A stretch of 64,000 bases of DNA from an uncultured Spirochaetaceae bacterium (GTDB lineage: Bacteria > Spirochaetota > Spirochaetia > Treponematales > Treponemataceae), in assembly GCA_902778325.1 (NCBI GenBank), contig CACYWZ010000001.1, forward strand, positions 1 through 64,000, in the 5' to 3' direction. Position numbers and translations under genes: made by a program. Under the pieces are notes generated by a model. The model searched no databases and was not told the DNA's origin. It worked only from the letters and a program-made list of their open reading frames with translations. Positions 44,728-53,438 of the stretch are shown piece after piece. How positions within the stretch are numbered: the first letter of the stretch is position 1; each line of letters opens with the position of its first letter.

Positions 44728-45441
44728 TTATTTGTTCTTGTTCACAATGCGGCTTTCGTATTTGCCTGTTTCAATGTCGATGAAACGAGTGAAAAGAGAT
44801 ACTTTGTTGTCGGCGTTGAGGCTGTTCCAGACAGAGTTTGTGAACTCATCGATGTCACCCTTGATGTCAACCAAAGTCGGCTCGCCTTCATAACTTGGGA
44901 GCGGATTTCCGTCGCCCATGTATGTATGGATGAATCTGCCCTGTCCTGCTTTTGGGTTTTCGTAGGCGAATGTGAAGCGATTGCAACCGCTGTCATCTCC
45001 GTTGTCGCTCTTCAAGATAGAAAGCGCATAGTTGTAGTTGCCGTTTTCGATGTGCATGATGCCTGAAATGCGAGGGGTGAAGTTCGGAGCGTCTGGCTCG
45101 AACTTTCGAGAGCGCAAAGACTGCTCGAATGTGAGCTGCTTGTCCATTCCTTCATAAATAGTGTCTGTCTGGTCGCCATTTGTAACGATTGTTTTGTTTC
45201 CAAGAACGCGGACAGGTGCGTAGATGATAAGGCTTGGGTCTGTGAGTTTTGACGGGTCAAAAGCCTGTGTGCGAATGCCCTCGCCGTCCTCAACGAAAAC
45301 GCGATTGCGGCTGTTTTCGCTTCTTCCCATGATGAAATAGGCAACTACAGCCTTCTTGCCGTCAGCACTCTTTCCGATGACAATTCCACGTCCTGGATAG
45401 CTTGTGCGTCCAATTTCTTCGTTCAATGAAACCATTTTCAT
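44728..45441 (-). CDS. IMP cyclohydrolase, PurO-like family
   Basis: 237 residues. Family features: RTSYPGRGIVIGKSADGKK, AYFIMGRSENSRNRVF, TIVTNGDQTDTIYEGM, FTPRISGIMH and NRFTFAYENPKAGQGRFIHT. The family catalyses the last step of purine synthesis, closing FAICAR to IMP, in organisms that lack PurH's cyclohydrolase part. It is not next to other pur genes here. The family is clear; the reaction is inferred from PurO. Confidence 0.85.
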   Translation of the reverse strand: MKMVSLNEEIGRTSYPGRGIVIGKSADGKKAVVAYFIMGRSENSRNRVFVEDGEGIRTQAFDPSKLTDPSLIIYAPVRVLGNKTIVTNGDQTDTIYEGMDKQLTFEQSLRSRKFEPDAPNFTPRISGIMHIENGNYNYALSILKSDNGDDSGCNRFTFAYENPKAGQGRFIHTYMGDGNPLPSYEGEPTLVDIKGDIDEFTNSVWNSLNADNKVSLFTRFIDIETGKYESRIVNKNK

Positions 45442-45517
45442 TTGTTTACTCCTTTAATGCGGCAATTTCCGCGCTTTGTGTATTTGTAGCAAAAATCGCT
45501 TTTTGTGTCAAAATCTT

Positions 45518-46819
45518 TTATCGAAGAGAGCGGCACTCGAGATAAAATCGCTTCTCGTCCGCTTCTCCCATGCTGAAACTCTTTCGTGGGAGCGTTCCGC
45601 GCGAAACGATTGTTGAAAAGAAGCCGTCCTTTTCGATTGGCGGGAGGAAAATGCTCACTGCGCCAACTTTTGAAAGGCGCAATAGTTCTTCTTCGCCGTG
45701 GATATAATCGATTTTTGTCTGGACGTGATTTGAAAGGTATGCGTCAAGAACTGGCTGCAATCGGCTTACGGCAAGTTCTTTTATGTTCGTTTTTAGGAGG
45801 CGGAAAGTCAGTGTGTCCGCTTCTTTGAACGAAAAGCCGAATGTCGCGCCGTCTTTGCTGTCGCTCACGGCTTTTAGCATTTCATTTTCGCTTTCAACAT
45901 CGCAAACTTTGCCTTCGAGAGATGAAGCAAGATAAGAAAGGAGCGATTTTGCGTCTGCGCCAAAGAGTGCGCGGTGGATTGGCTTGAAGTCCAAGGCGTC
46001 GTCATAGATATTCACGATTTCGGCAAGGGCATAGCGTAGCGGGTGGTCTGTTGTTTCTGGGTGCGCTTTTTTGTAATCTTCCCATACGGCTTTTGCTGTT
46101 GCAAGCGAGTGGTTTCCGTCGCCGACTGCGAACATAAACACACTTCCGTCACTTGCGGTGTTTGCGCTTCTGACGCTTTCAAGGGCGTCATAAAAGCACT
46201 TTATTGCTCTGTCGCTCTTTGCTTTCCAGCCAGAGATGTGTCCGCCTGAAAGCATTAAATCGCCGTCATAAGCGATTTCGCCGTCAAGTTTGGCAATTTT
46301 TCCGACTTCGCCGATGAGAGCGTTTTCTTTGTCGTTAACCAAAAGCATAATGTGCGGGCTTTCGAGGGCAGCTCCGTCACGGATTGCTTTTCTTGGCGGG
46401 ATTCGCTCTGGGATTGTGGCTTCTGTTGCGCGGATTAGTGAGCGGCTGCCGCTTGTCCAGTCGTAAGTTTCAAGGTCGACTGCTGCAACGAGTCCGCATC
46501 TTTTTTTGCCGTTCAATACTGTTCGCTCAAGGTAAACAAGGGAGCGGACGGCTGGAGCAAAAACTTTGTCAGAGATGTATTTTTCCATATCGGCGTGGAT
46601 TTTTGAAATGCGCTCTTTTTTGTCTTCGCTTTCCAAAAAGACTTCTGGGAAAATAAGATTGAGTGTCGAAGGAGAATCTCCTGCGATATTCTTTGCTTTT
46701 TTCCAATACTCTGCGTCCTGCGTGTACTGGTCGCACGCAATTACGCTCCACTTTTCAACGTCAACATTCGACGGTAACAAGATTTCTGGAATATCAATTC
46801 CGTATTTTTCGCTTTTCAT
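45518..46819 (-). CDS. DUF1015 family protein
   Basis: 433 residues. Matches the DUF1015 pattern: VIACDQYTQDAEYW near the start, VYLERTVLNGKKRCGLVAAVDLETYDW, MFAVGDGNHSLATAKAVW and IDYIHGEEELLRL near the end. No signal peptide or TM segment. The GDGNHSLATAK motif suggests an enzyme, possibly serine or kinase related, but the function is not established. Divergent from rpoN, 46 bp apart. Confidence 0.85.
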   Translation of the reverse strand: MKSEKYGIDIPEILLPSNVDVEKWSVIACDQYTQDAEYWKKAKNIAGDSPSTLNLIFPEVFLESEDKKERISKIHADMEKYISDKVFAPAVRSLVYLERTVLNGKKRCGLVAAVDLETYDWTSGSRSLIRATEATIPERIPPRKAIRDGAALESPHIMLLVNDKENALIGEVGKIAKLDGEIAYDGDLMLSGGHISGWKAKSDRAIKCFYDALESVRSANTASDGSVFMFAVGDGNHSLATAKAVWEDYKKAHPETTDHPLRYALAEIVNIYDDALDFKPIHRALFGADAKSLLSYLASSLEGKVCDVESENEMLKAVSDSKDGATFGFSFKEADTLTFRLLKTNIKELAVSRLQPVLDAYLSNHVQTKIDYIHGEEELLRLSKVGAVSIFLPPIEKDGFFSTIVSRGTLPRKSFSMGEADEKRFYLECRSLR

Positions 46820-46865
46820 AGATAAAAATATACCTTGATTTCGATTTTTATGCTATCATTAAGTT

Positions 46866-48302
46866 ATGTCTGGTATCAATTTAGGAATAACACAAGTTCA
46901 AAAGCAAGTTCAAGTTCAAACTATGAGTCAGCGCCAGATTCAATCGCTGGAAATACTTTCTTTGGGAAGCGACGAGCTCAGAGAGCGCATTTTCCGCGAG
47001 GCTGACAAAAATCCTGCATTGGAAATTCTTTCAGACCCGCTTGAAAGCGACCCGACTGCTCGCGGTGAAGACAAGCCGCGCTCCAACGCTCTCGACCGCT
47101 ATGCAAGTGTTACGGCGGCAGGAACGGAAGCAAGCGACAATTTTCAGGCGATTATAGAAGCCGCTCCTGATGAAAAGGAATCTCTTCAAGACCATTTGCT
47201 AAGCGAATTGTCAATGATTAATTTTGATGATAATGGCGAGACTTTTGAAATTTGCTCTCTTATTGTCGGAAATCTCGATTCGCATGGGCATCATATTCTT
47301 GCGCCTGAATCGCTTTCTCCTGACTTTCTTGATGAAAAGAAACGCGAAAAACTTTATAAGTGTCTTGGTATTGTTCAAAATCTTGACCCTGTCGGCTGTG
47401 CTGTAAAAAATGTGTGGGAAAGTCTGCTTGTTCAAGCAAGGGCAAATGGGTGCTCAAACGATGCGCTTATTTTTCTTCTTGACGGGCATGCCGATATGCT
47501 AAATCCTCCAAAAGCTGACAAAATCTTGAAGAAAATATCGCTTTACCGAGAGGGCATTTTGAGTCTTTTCGGGCTTCCACCTTCTGAGATGGAAAAACTT
47601 GAGCGGACTAAATCATATACAGAAGCCGACATAACAGAGGCGCTTTTGTTTATGAAGACGCTTGACCCGAATCCCGCTTCTGCATTTTCGTCTTCGCCTG
47701 CGGTCTATATTCAGCCTGATGTTCGTGTTGAAAAGGCTGTCGATGATGACAAAAATGAGTTTTTCAAGATTTCGCTTTGTCGAGGGAATCTTCCAGAAGC
47801 CGCTATTACAAGCGACTTAAAAGATGACAGCAAGTTTGCAAAAGATGCTATTCGCGAGGCACGGGCATTCTTGAACGAGATTGCATTCCGTGAATCAACG
47901 CTTCTTTCGGCTGTGGGCGAAATTGTGAAAGTGCAAGGTGAGTTTTTCAAGAAAGGCCCGCGCTATCTTGCTCCTCTTCGTCAAAAGGACGTCGCAAAGG
48001 CGGTTGGTGTTCACGAAACGACTATCAGTCGCATGGCAACGCGCAAATATCTTCAATGTGAATGGGGTCTTTTTGAAATCGGCTACTTTTTCACGAATCA
48101 AGCAGGAAGCAGTGAAGGCACTTCACAAGAGGGCGCAAAACGGGAAATCGAAGAGATTTTGAAGGCGCACAAAGACGATAAAAAGCCTTTGTCAGACCAA
48201 AAAATTGCAGATATTCTTTCTGAGCGCGGTATAAATATTGCGCGAAGAACTGTTGCAAAATACAGAGCCGCGCTAAATATCAGTTCTTCCTACGATAGAT
48301 AA
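46866..48302 (+). CDS. rpoN: RNA polymerase sigma-54 factor
   Basis: 478 residues. Gln-rich region I for activator contact (QVQVQTMSQRQIQSLEIL), acidic region II, core-binding region (LQDHLLSELSMINFDD, LDPVGCAVKNVWESLLVQ), helix-turn-helix (KDVAKAVGVHETTISRMATRKYL) and the RpoN box INIARRTVAKYRAALNI. It directs transcription from -24/-12 promoters with enhancer-binding ATPases. Single gene. Complete. Confidence 0.95.
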   Translation: MSGINLGITQVQKQVQVQTMSQRQIQSLEILSLGSDELRERIFREADKNPALEILSDPLESDPTARGEDKPRSNALDRYASVTAAGTEASDNFQAIIEAAPDEKESLQDHLLSELSMINFDDNGETFEICSLIVGNLDSHGHHILAPESLSPDFLDEKKREKLYKCLGIVQNLDPVGCAVKNVWESLLVQARANGCSNDALIFLLDGHADMLNPPKADKILKKISLYREGILSLFGLPPSEMEKLERTKSYTEADITEALLFMKTLDPNPASAFSSSPAVYIQPDVRVEKAVDDDKNEFFKISLCRGNLPEAAITSDLKDDSKFAKDAIREARAFLNEIAFRESTLLSAVGEIVKVQGEFFKKGPRYLAPLRQKDVAKAVGVHETTISRMATRKYLQCEWGLFEIGYFFTNQAGSSEGTSQEGAKREIEEILKAHKDDKKPLSDQKIADILSERGINIARRTVAKYRAALNISSSYDR

Positions 48303-48318
48303 AATACGAAAGATAAAA

Positions 48319-48906
48319 TCAGACGTTTTTTATTGTTACGGTGGCGTGGCGGAGGCGCATAAAATCAAACAACAGGCGTCTTTCTGCGCTACGACCGTAA
48401 AGGAAATATGTTGCGGGTTCCCAAAGCGCGACCCAGCCGATAATCGCAAAACTTTCGCTCAATATGCTCAAAAACGGGTGTCCGTCGGCGTTTGTTCTGA
48501 ATATATGTGCCAAAAACAAAAACACGCCAAGGACTGCAATCCCCAGTGCAAGGAGCAAAAGCCATCTGCGTAGTGATTTTTGGTTTCGGATTAGTTGTTC
48601 TTCTGCGCGTCGGTGAAAGTGATTTTTGAACGCGGCTCTCATTATTTCTATGTCGTAAAGCGATACGTCGTCTGCAATGAACTCGATGGCGATGCGGGAG
48701 TTTTCTGCTTTGTATTCGAGTTCTTTTAGTATGTATGATTCGATTCTCGAGGAAAGTTCTCTGCTTTGTACAGGAGAGGGGTCGAGCATATTGTATAATT
48801 CGTCAGCGTTATAAAGTCGTATCGGAATTGTCGTTTCATTGAACAACTCGGCGAGTTTTTTGACTAGCTTGGTTTTCTCCTCAAGCCGCTCTATACTAGA
48901 ACTCAT
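48319..48906 (-). CDS. hypothetical membrane protein with two TM segments
   Basis: 195 residues from ATG 48906 (GGAGGCGAGAG upstream); a longer frame back to 49050 would overlap the neighbouring gene's end and is unlikely. Soluble N-terminal part to about 115 (helical, charged), then TM1 (LLLLALGIAVLGVFLFLAHIF) and TM2 (FAIIGWVALWEPATYFLYG). It looks like a family of bacterial small membrane proteins; function unknown. 28 bp downstream of the ankyrin-like gene, same strand. Confidence 0.65.
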   Translation of the reverse strand: MSSSIERLEEKTKLVKKLAELFNETTIPIRLYNADELYNMLDPSPVQSRELSSRIESYILKELEYKAENSRIAIEFIADDVSLYDIEIMRAAFKNHFHRRAEEQLIRNQKSLRRWLLLLALGIAVLGVFLFLAHIFRTNADGHPFLSILSESFAIIGWVALWEPATYFLYGRSAERRLLFDFMRLRHATVTIKNV

Positions 48907-48934
48907 TTTTCTCTCGCCTCCACTATTTATTCTA

Positions 48935-51900
48935 TCACAGTAAAATCTCTTTTGGAATAGAACCTTCGGGAAACTTGTCTTTCCATTCAGTGAGATAATC
49001 AAGAACCGTTTTGCCGTCTTGGTCTGGAATATCAAATCTAGCCCCTGCATTTTTGAAGAGCGTTAAAAAATGATTGAGCTTAAATGCAGTGTCTTTGCCA
49101 TATTTATCACGGAAATCTTTTTCAAACATACGCTTGTCAGTCGCATAACTTGGATTTAACCACACTTTTGTGGATTCGATTTGATTTAGCACAAACATAT
49201 GCAAATCTGTTTCATATTTTGCCTTGCCAAAATTGCCAATCCCGCGAATACGCTTATTGATAACGCCCGATAACTCTTTTTTGCAATCGGTAAGCAAAAA
49301 GGATAAAAATGAATAATTGCGGTCGCGAATACACTTTGCAAGCAAAGTTTCTGTAGCTGCGAATGTTCTTTCCCACTCCCAATCCACGCCAGCCACGTCA
49401 GCCGAATAATCTTTTATCAAAATGCGAGCTATATCAAGCACATCATTAAAAACTCCGCCGTCAGTGCTGTCAACTTGGTCTGCAAGATAATAGAGAGTAT
49501 CAACAGAAATCGGCTTTGTTTTTGAAGCAAGATACTTGATAATTTCGATTAGATTTTTCTGCTGCTCAAAGCAAATATTATTTTCTGGTTTTATATGCTT
49601 CACAAATGTTCCAACTTCCAAATCTGGAATATTTGCTATTTCTGAAAAGAAATCCTTATCACGATAGTGATGTTTATCTTCAGAAAGAATACCTCTTGTA
49701 ACTGTTTTTCGCCGAGGTATTGAGTGAACAACGAGAGACTTTGAACTTTCTTTCCGATTTAAGTTTTCTGCAAATTGCATAAATAAATCATATTTACGAA
49801 TTGCATATTGCAAAGGAGTTACGAAATCTTCGCTGATATACAACGTTGAAAGATTGCTTTTTTCAGAAGGCAAATGCTCCACAATCAGCTCCACAAGCTC
49901 AACATCATAGCTGTCTATTGCAAGCTGCAAAGCACTCACGCAATGACGTATATTAAGACAAATTGCTTCGTTTGTAATATGATTGCTGTTTTTTTCGATA
50001 AGAGGCTTTATAACATAAGCTTTCAGATTGTCGGCTTGTTTTATCAAAGCCTCATAATCTTCATTTGTTCTCCCTGTTTTTGAATTATGCAAGTTGCACA
50101 TTTTTTCGATAAAAACATTCATTGCATTTTCTGCTATAGAACTTGTCAGAGCTTTTATTTTTTCATCAGATATATTCAGTTTCTCAAATTTCGTTGCAAT
50201 CGCTCTGTAAGGTCTATTCCAAGCAGTTTGAAGCTCTGAAATAATCTCTGCGTATTGCCTTGAATACTCCCAATCAAATCCGTAAATCAGATTTTTGTAT
50301 CTTTCCAAAGCCCGAATTAACGGAGTTGCACCACATTCATCGTTTGCAAACAGTTTCTTTTCATCTTTGGTTTTGATAAAGTTTTCAATGTTCTCAAAAT
50401 CAATTTTGCTTTCTGCTTTCATAACAGCAATAGAAAGATTTGAGTACATTCTCCGACCGAGTTTTTGGCGAGTTCTTTTATTCTCTTTGGATAAAAGATT
50501 ATCGATTTTCTTTTTATCTGAAAAATCTGCAACAAATCTTGGTAGCAAAATTTCTTCGTTAACACATTCCTCTTCAAACTTTTTCAGAGCAGATTCTTGA
50601 AAGCTGAACTTTGTGGCAGGAAAATTTAGCCAAAAGTTTTCTTCTGCATTGTAAGCCGTCAAATAAGTTTTTTTAGAATCCTCGTCAAAAATGCCAGTTA
50701 CATAGGCAAATTCCCAGTATGATTTTCCAGGCTTTAAGATAGAGGCTTCATCTGTGTCATCTTGATTGTTGTCGATTATGTCTTTCAGAGGCTTTCTGTT
50801 AAAATACACATCAGCAGCTATTGCATCAGAAAGAAATTCCCTTAAATTCAATCCAGCAAAGTATTTGTAAGTGTTAAACGTTTCGCGAAAAAGAGAAAGT
50901 GCATTTTCAATTTTCGTCTTATCCTCATCGCTGTCATCAAATGCAATCGAAAATATTATTTTTCTCGCTGTATACCAGTTCTTCGTAAATTTTGCAAGTT
51001 CATCATCAAAAGAATCAAAAGCCCTTTCATAATTTTTCGTCTGAGCTTTTGACAATCGGCAATATGAATTGACATAGTAGCAGTGTGCGTCAATTATGAG
51101 ATTTGTTCTTTGCTGTAGCTTTTCACCAAGATTTACATATTGCAAAAGATATTTTATATCATCATCTGATAAACCGCTTCTATCACCTGTCATTGCAAGC
51201 CGCATACAATCTTCTGCACCAAAATCCAGCCGATACTGAAAACCAAATGGATTACATTTTGCAAGAGAACACTTTTCAAGAGGATTATCAGAACCTAAAA
51301 CAACTCCATTTACAGAATAGCTTTGATTCTGAGAAAAAGAAATAATATTATAATAAATCTCGCGGATATAACAGCAGGTGTTTGTAAAAAGCTCTTGTAT
51401 TTCCGTTTCCGAAAGCAAAAATACCTCTTTTAACGCAGCCTTTGTTCCAAGAAAAAGATAGTGCCGCAATATTTTTTCTGAAACATCTTTCTTTTTATCT
51501 TCACTTCTCTGCGTTGCCAAAATGTTTTCAAGCAGCTTTTTTATTGTAGACCATTTTGATTTCTCTGAAATATCCACGCTGTTAAATTCTGTCTCTGATG
51601 AAGATATAATTTTTGCATAAGTTTCATTGCATATCTCATTTAAAATATCCTCAGCCTTATTTCTCTCTTCATCTGTTTTCAGATACACAAAATAAAGTCC
51701 GATATAATAGCTTACCAAAACTTGGATATTCACTTTTTTAGTATGGCAAAACACACTGTCGTTAACTCCCTCTGCAATCAATTCTTGCAAGATTTGAGGA
51801 AACGAAAGAAAAGCAAAAACTGCTTGAGAAAACGCATTATATTTATTTGCTTCTTTTGCAAATTTTAGAATTCCCTTACTAAGCTCACTTTGACCATCAA

Positions 51901-52054
51901 TAAGATGATACTTACTAAACTCTGTTTTTGGCTCTTGCTTTGTGTAATCATTCCGAGTCTTTGTTTCAAAACCATTGTCTTCCCACCAGCTTCCAAGCAA
52001 ATGAAATACAAAATCTGCAATTTCTGACAAAGTCGCTTTTCCATACTCATTCAT
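48935..52054 (-). CDS. large hypothetical protein with scattered ankyrin-type repeats
   Basis: 1039 residues, AT-rich, no signal peptide or TM segment. Most of it is helical and unrecognised. Ankyrin-like units: ECGATPLIRALERYKNLIYG (about 580), YISEDFVTPLQYAIRKYDLF (about 755), and the end GARFDIPDQDGKTVLDYLTE (about 1015). GGAG precedes ATG 52054. It is divergent from the viperin operon across 213 bp. Length, base composition and ankyrin units fit a protein-binding or defence-type accessory gene, but no function can be claimed. Confidence 0.65.
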   Translation of the reverse strand: MNEYGKATLSEIADFVFHLLGSWWEDNGFETKTRNDYTKQEPKTEFSKYHLIDGQSELSKGILKFAKEANKYNAFSQAVFAFLSFPQILQELIAEGVNDSVFCHTKKVNIQVLVSYYIGLYFVYLKTDEERNKAEDILNEICNETYAKIISSSETEFNSVDISEKSKWSTIKKLLENILATQRSEDKKKDVSEKILRHYLFLGTKAALKEVFLLSETEIQELFTNTCCYIREIYYNIISFSQNQSYSVNGVVLGSDNPLEKCSLAKCNPFGFQYRLDFGAEDCMRLAMTGDRSGLSDDDIKYLLQYVNLGEKLQQRTNLIIDAHCYYVNSYCRLSKAQTKNYERAFDSFDDELAKFTKNWYTARKIIFSIAFDDSDEDKTKIENALSLFRETFNTYKYFAGLNLREFLSDAIAADVYFNRKPLKDIIDNNQDDTDEASILKPGKSYWEFAYVTGIFDEDSKKTYLTAYNAEENFWLNFPATKFSFQESALKKFEEECVNEEILLPRFVADFSDKKKIDNLLSKENKRTRQKLGRRMYSNLSIAVMKAESKIDFENIENFIKTKDEKKLFANDECGATPLIRALERYKNLIYGFDWEYSRQYAEIISELQTAWNRPYRAIATKFEKLNISDEKIKALTSSIAENAMNVFIEKMCNLHNSKTGRTNEDYEALIKQADNLKAYVIKPLIEKNSNHITNEAICLNIRHCVSALQLAIDSYDVELVELIVEHLPSEKSNLSTLYISEDFVTPLQYAIRKYDLFMQFAENLNRKESSKSLVVHSIPRRKTVTRGILSEDKHHYRDKDFFSEIANIPDLEVGTFVKHIKPENNICFEQQKNLIEIIKYLASKTKPISVDTLYYLADQVDSTDGGVFNDVLDIARILIKDYSADVAGVDWEWERTFAATETLLAKCIRDRNYSFLSFLLTDCKKELSGVINKRIRGIGNFGKAKYETDLHMFVLNQIESTKVWLNPSYATDKRMFEKDFRDKYGKDTAFKLNHFLTLFKNAGARFDIPDQDGKTVLDYLTEWKDKFPEGSIPKEILL

Positions 52055-52206
52055 AATTTCTCCAAGTTGCTTTTCGTAAGAAAATCATATCGAAAAGCCT
52101 AAAATTTTGCAAATTCCATTTTCAGCGAAATTTTCAGCGAAAAAATGTCAGAAATATAGCGTATCGCGATTTTAAATACTGGAGTATCTTTTTCATAGAT
52201 TCTAAT

Positions 52207-52246
52207 TAAGTGCAAAAGTGTTAACTAAAATGCGGTTTTGCACTTA
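52207..52246 (+). promoter_or_regulatory. inverted repeat in the leader of the viperin operon
   Basis: TAAGTGCAAAA (52207-52217) and TTTTGCACTTA (52236-52246), perfect 11-bp arms, 18-nt gap, ending 7 bp before the AAGGAGG ribosome site of the first gene. It could be an operator or an RNA hairpin controlling the operon. Confidence 0.55.
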
Positions 52247-52267
52247 GTGTTTTCAAGGAGGAAGTCA

Positions 52268-52498
52268 ATGACAAACAAAGACCTAAAACAAGAACTAAAA
52301 AGCGTATTCCGCTCGTACCGCAGAATGAACGCGAGCACAGAAAGCAGACTGTCCGCGCTCGGAATCAAAGTTGCACGACAGCGAAACCACATCGTCTTGA
52401 GAATTGGAAACGGACGACATATCCCGATTGCCTGCACAGGAAGCGACAAGCGTGAAGGATTAAATATCGCAGTCAAAATAATGAAAGCAATGCTGTAA
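52268..52498 (+). CDS. 76-residue protein encoded upstream of viperin
   Basis: ATG 52268 with AAGGAGG upstream. Very basic (MTNKDLKQELKSVFRSYRR), then LGIKVARQRNHIVLRIGNGR and PIACTGSDKREGLNIAVKIM. The pattern of an R-x-R/NHI strand followed by GR-x-IP-I recalls the small alpha-beta dsRNA-binding-like fold of HicA, without a clear family match. 28 bp before the viperin gene, same direction, so likely cotranscribed. It may be a partner or regulator of viperin. Confidence 0.65.
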   Translation: MTNKDLKQELKSVFRSYRRMNASTESRLSALGIKVARQRNHIVLRIGNGRHIPIACTGSDKREGLNIAVKIMKAML

Positions 52499-52526
52499 AA
52501 CCTGCAATTTCGCAAAGGAGGATTTT

Positions 52527-53348
52527 ATGAACACAAAAGGAAAAACACTCAACTGGCATTTCACAACTGCATGCAATTTTTGCTGTCGATACTGCTTCAT
52601 CGAAAATGCCAAAACTCTCGATTTCCAAAGCTATGTGCGAACACTTGAAAAAATCGCACCGCATTTTACTCGTATAAATTTTGTAGGCGGAGAGCCAACA
52701 GTGTCGCCCTATCTTTTGCCGCTAATGCGCCGCACTCGTGAGTTAGGACTTGACTGCACAATCGTAACAAACGGCTACAACCTCATTCACAAAGCCGATG
52801 ACTTTCCTGAATTATATGATTTGTGTTCGACAATCGGTATCAGCATTGACTCGCTCAAAGACGAAACAAATGCTAAAATCGGTCGCGCTCACAAAGGCGA
52901 AATCATCTCAAGAAGCGAATACGAAAGCCTTTGCAAAAGAATAAAAGAGAATGGACTGCGGCTCAAAATCAACACGGTTGTCAGTGCGTTGAACAAAGAC
53001 GAAGATTTTTCAGATTTTTACAGCACCACAAATCCAGACAGAATAAAGCTCTTTCAATGCCTCAAGCCCAAACGTTGCTTAAAGCAAAACTATGACAAGT
53101 TATTGATTTCCGCTTCCGATTTTGCAGCTTTTGTCGCGCGCCACAGCTCTTTCGCCGATAAAATCATAGCTGAAGACAACGAAGCAATGACCTGCGCCTA
53201 CTATATGCTAGACGCAGAGTGTCGCATTCTCAATGACACCAAAGGCACAAAAAGCCCATCTTTAGCCCTCTCAGACGTGAGCGCAGAAGAGGCGCTCTCA
53301 TTTTCGTCCGTGCAAATCAAAAAATATAACGCCCGCTATATCGCGTAA
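52527..53348 (+). CDS. prokaryotic viperin (antiviral radical SAM enzyme)
   Basis: 273 residues. Radical SAM cluster CX3CX2C at C16, C20, C23 in LNWHFTTACNFCCRYCF. Viperin-specific stretches: INFVGGEPTVSP, IGISIDSLKDETN with IGRAHKG, LRLKINTVVSALNKDED, RIKLFQCLKP, AYYMLDAECRILNDTKG and the tail SLALSDVSAEEALSF, which parallel the animal protein motif for motif. Viperins convert CTP, GTP or UTP to 3'-deoxy-3',4'-didehydro nucleotides that stop viral RNA polymerases. No N-terminal membrane helix, as expected in bacteria. GGAGG precedes the ATG. The nucleotide used cannot be told from sequence. Confidence 0.88.
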   Translation: MNTKGKTLNWHFTTACNFCCRYCFIENAKTLDFQSYVRTLEKIAPHFTRINFVGGEPTVSPYLLPLMRRTRELGLDCTIVTNGYNLIHKADDFPELYDLCSTIGISIDSLKDETNAKIGRAHKGEIISRSEYESLCKRIKENGLRLKINTVVSALNKDEDFSDFYSTTNPDRIKLFQCLKPKRCLKQNYDKLLISASDFAAFVARHSSFADKIIAEDNEAMTCAYYMLDAECRILNDTKGTKSPSLALSDVSAEEALSFSSVQIKKYNARYIA

Positions 53349-53438
53349 CAAAAAATTTCGCAAACTGTAGCGCGCAAGAAATTTTTATGCTAAAATTTTT
53401 TGCGCATACGAATAAAAAATGCACAAAAAGGAGAAAAC

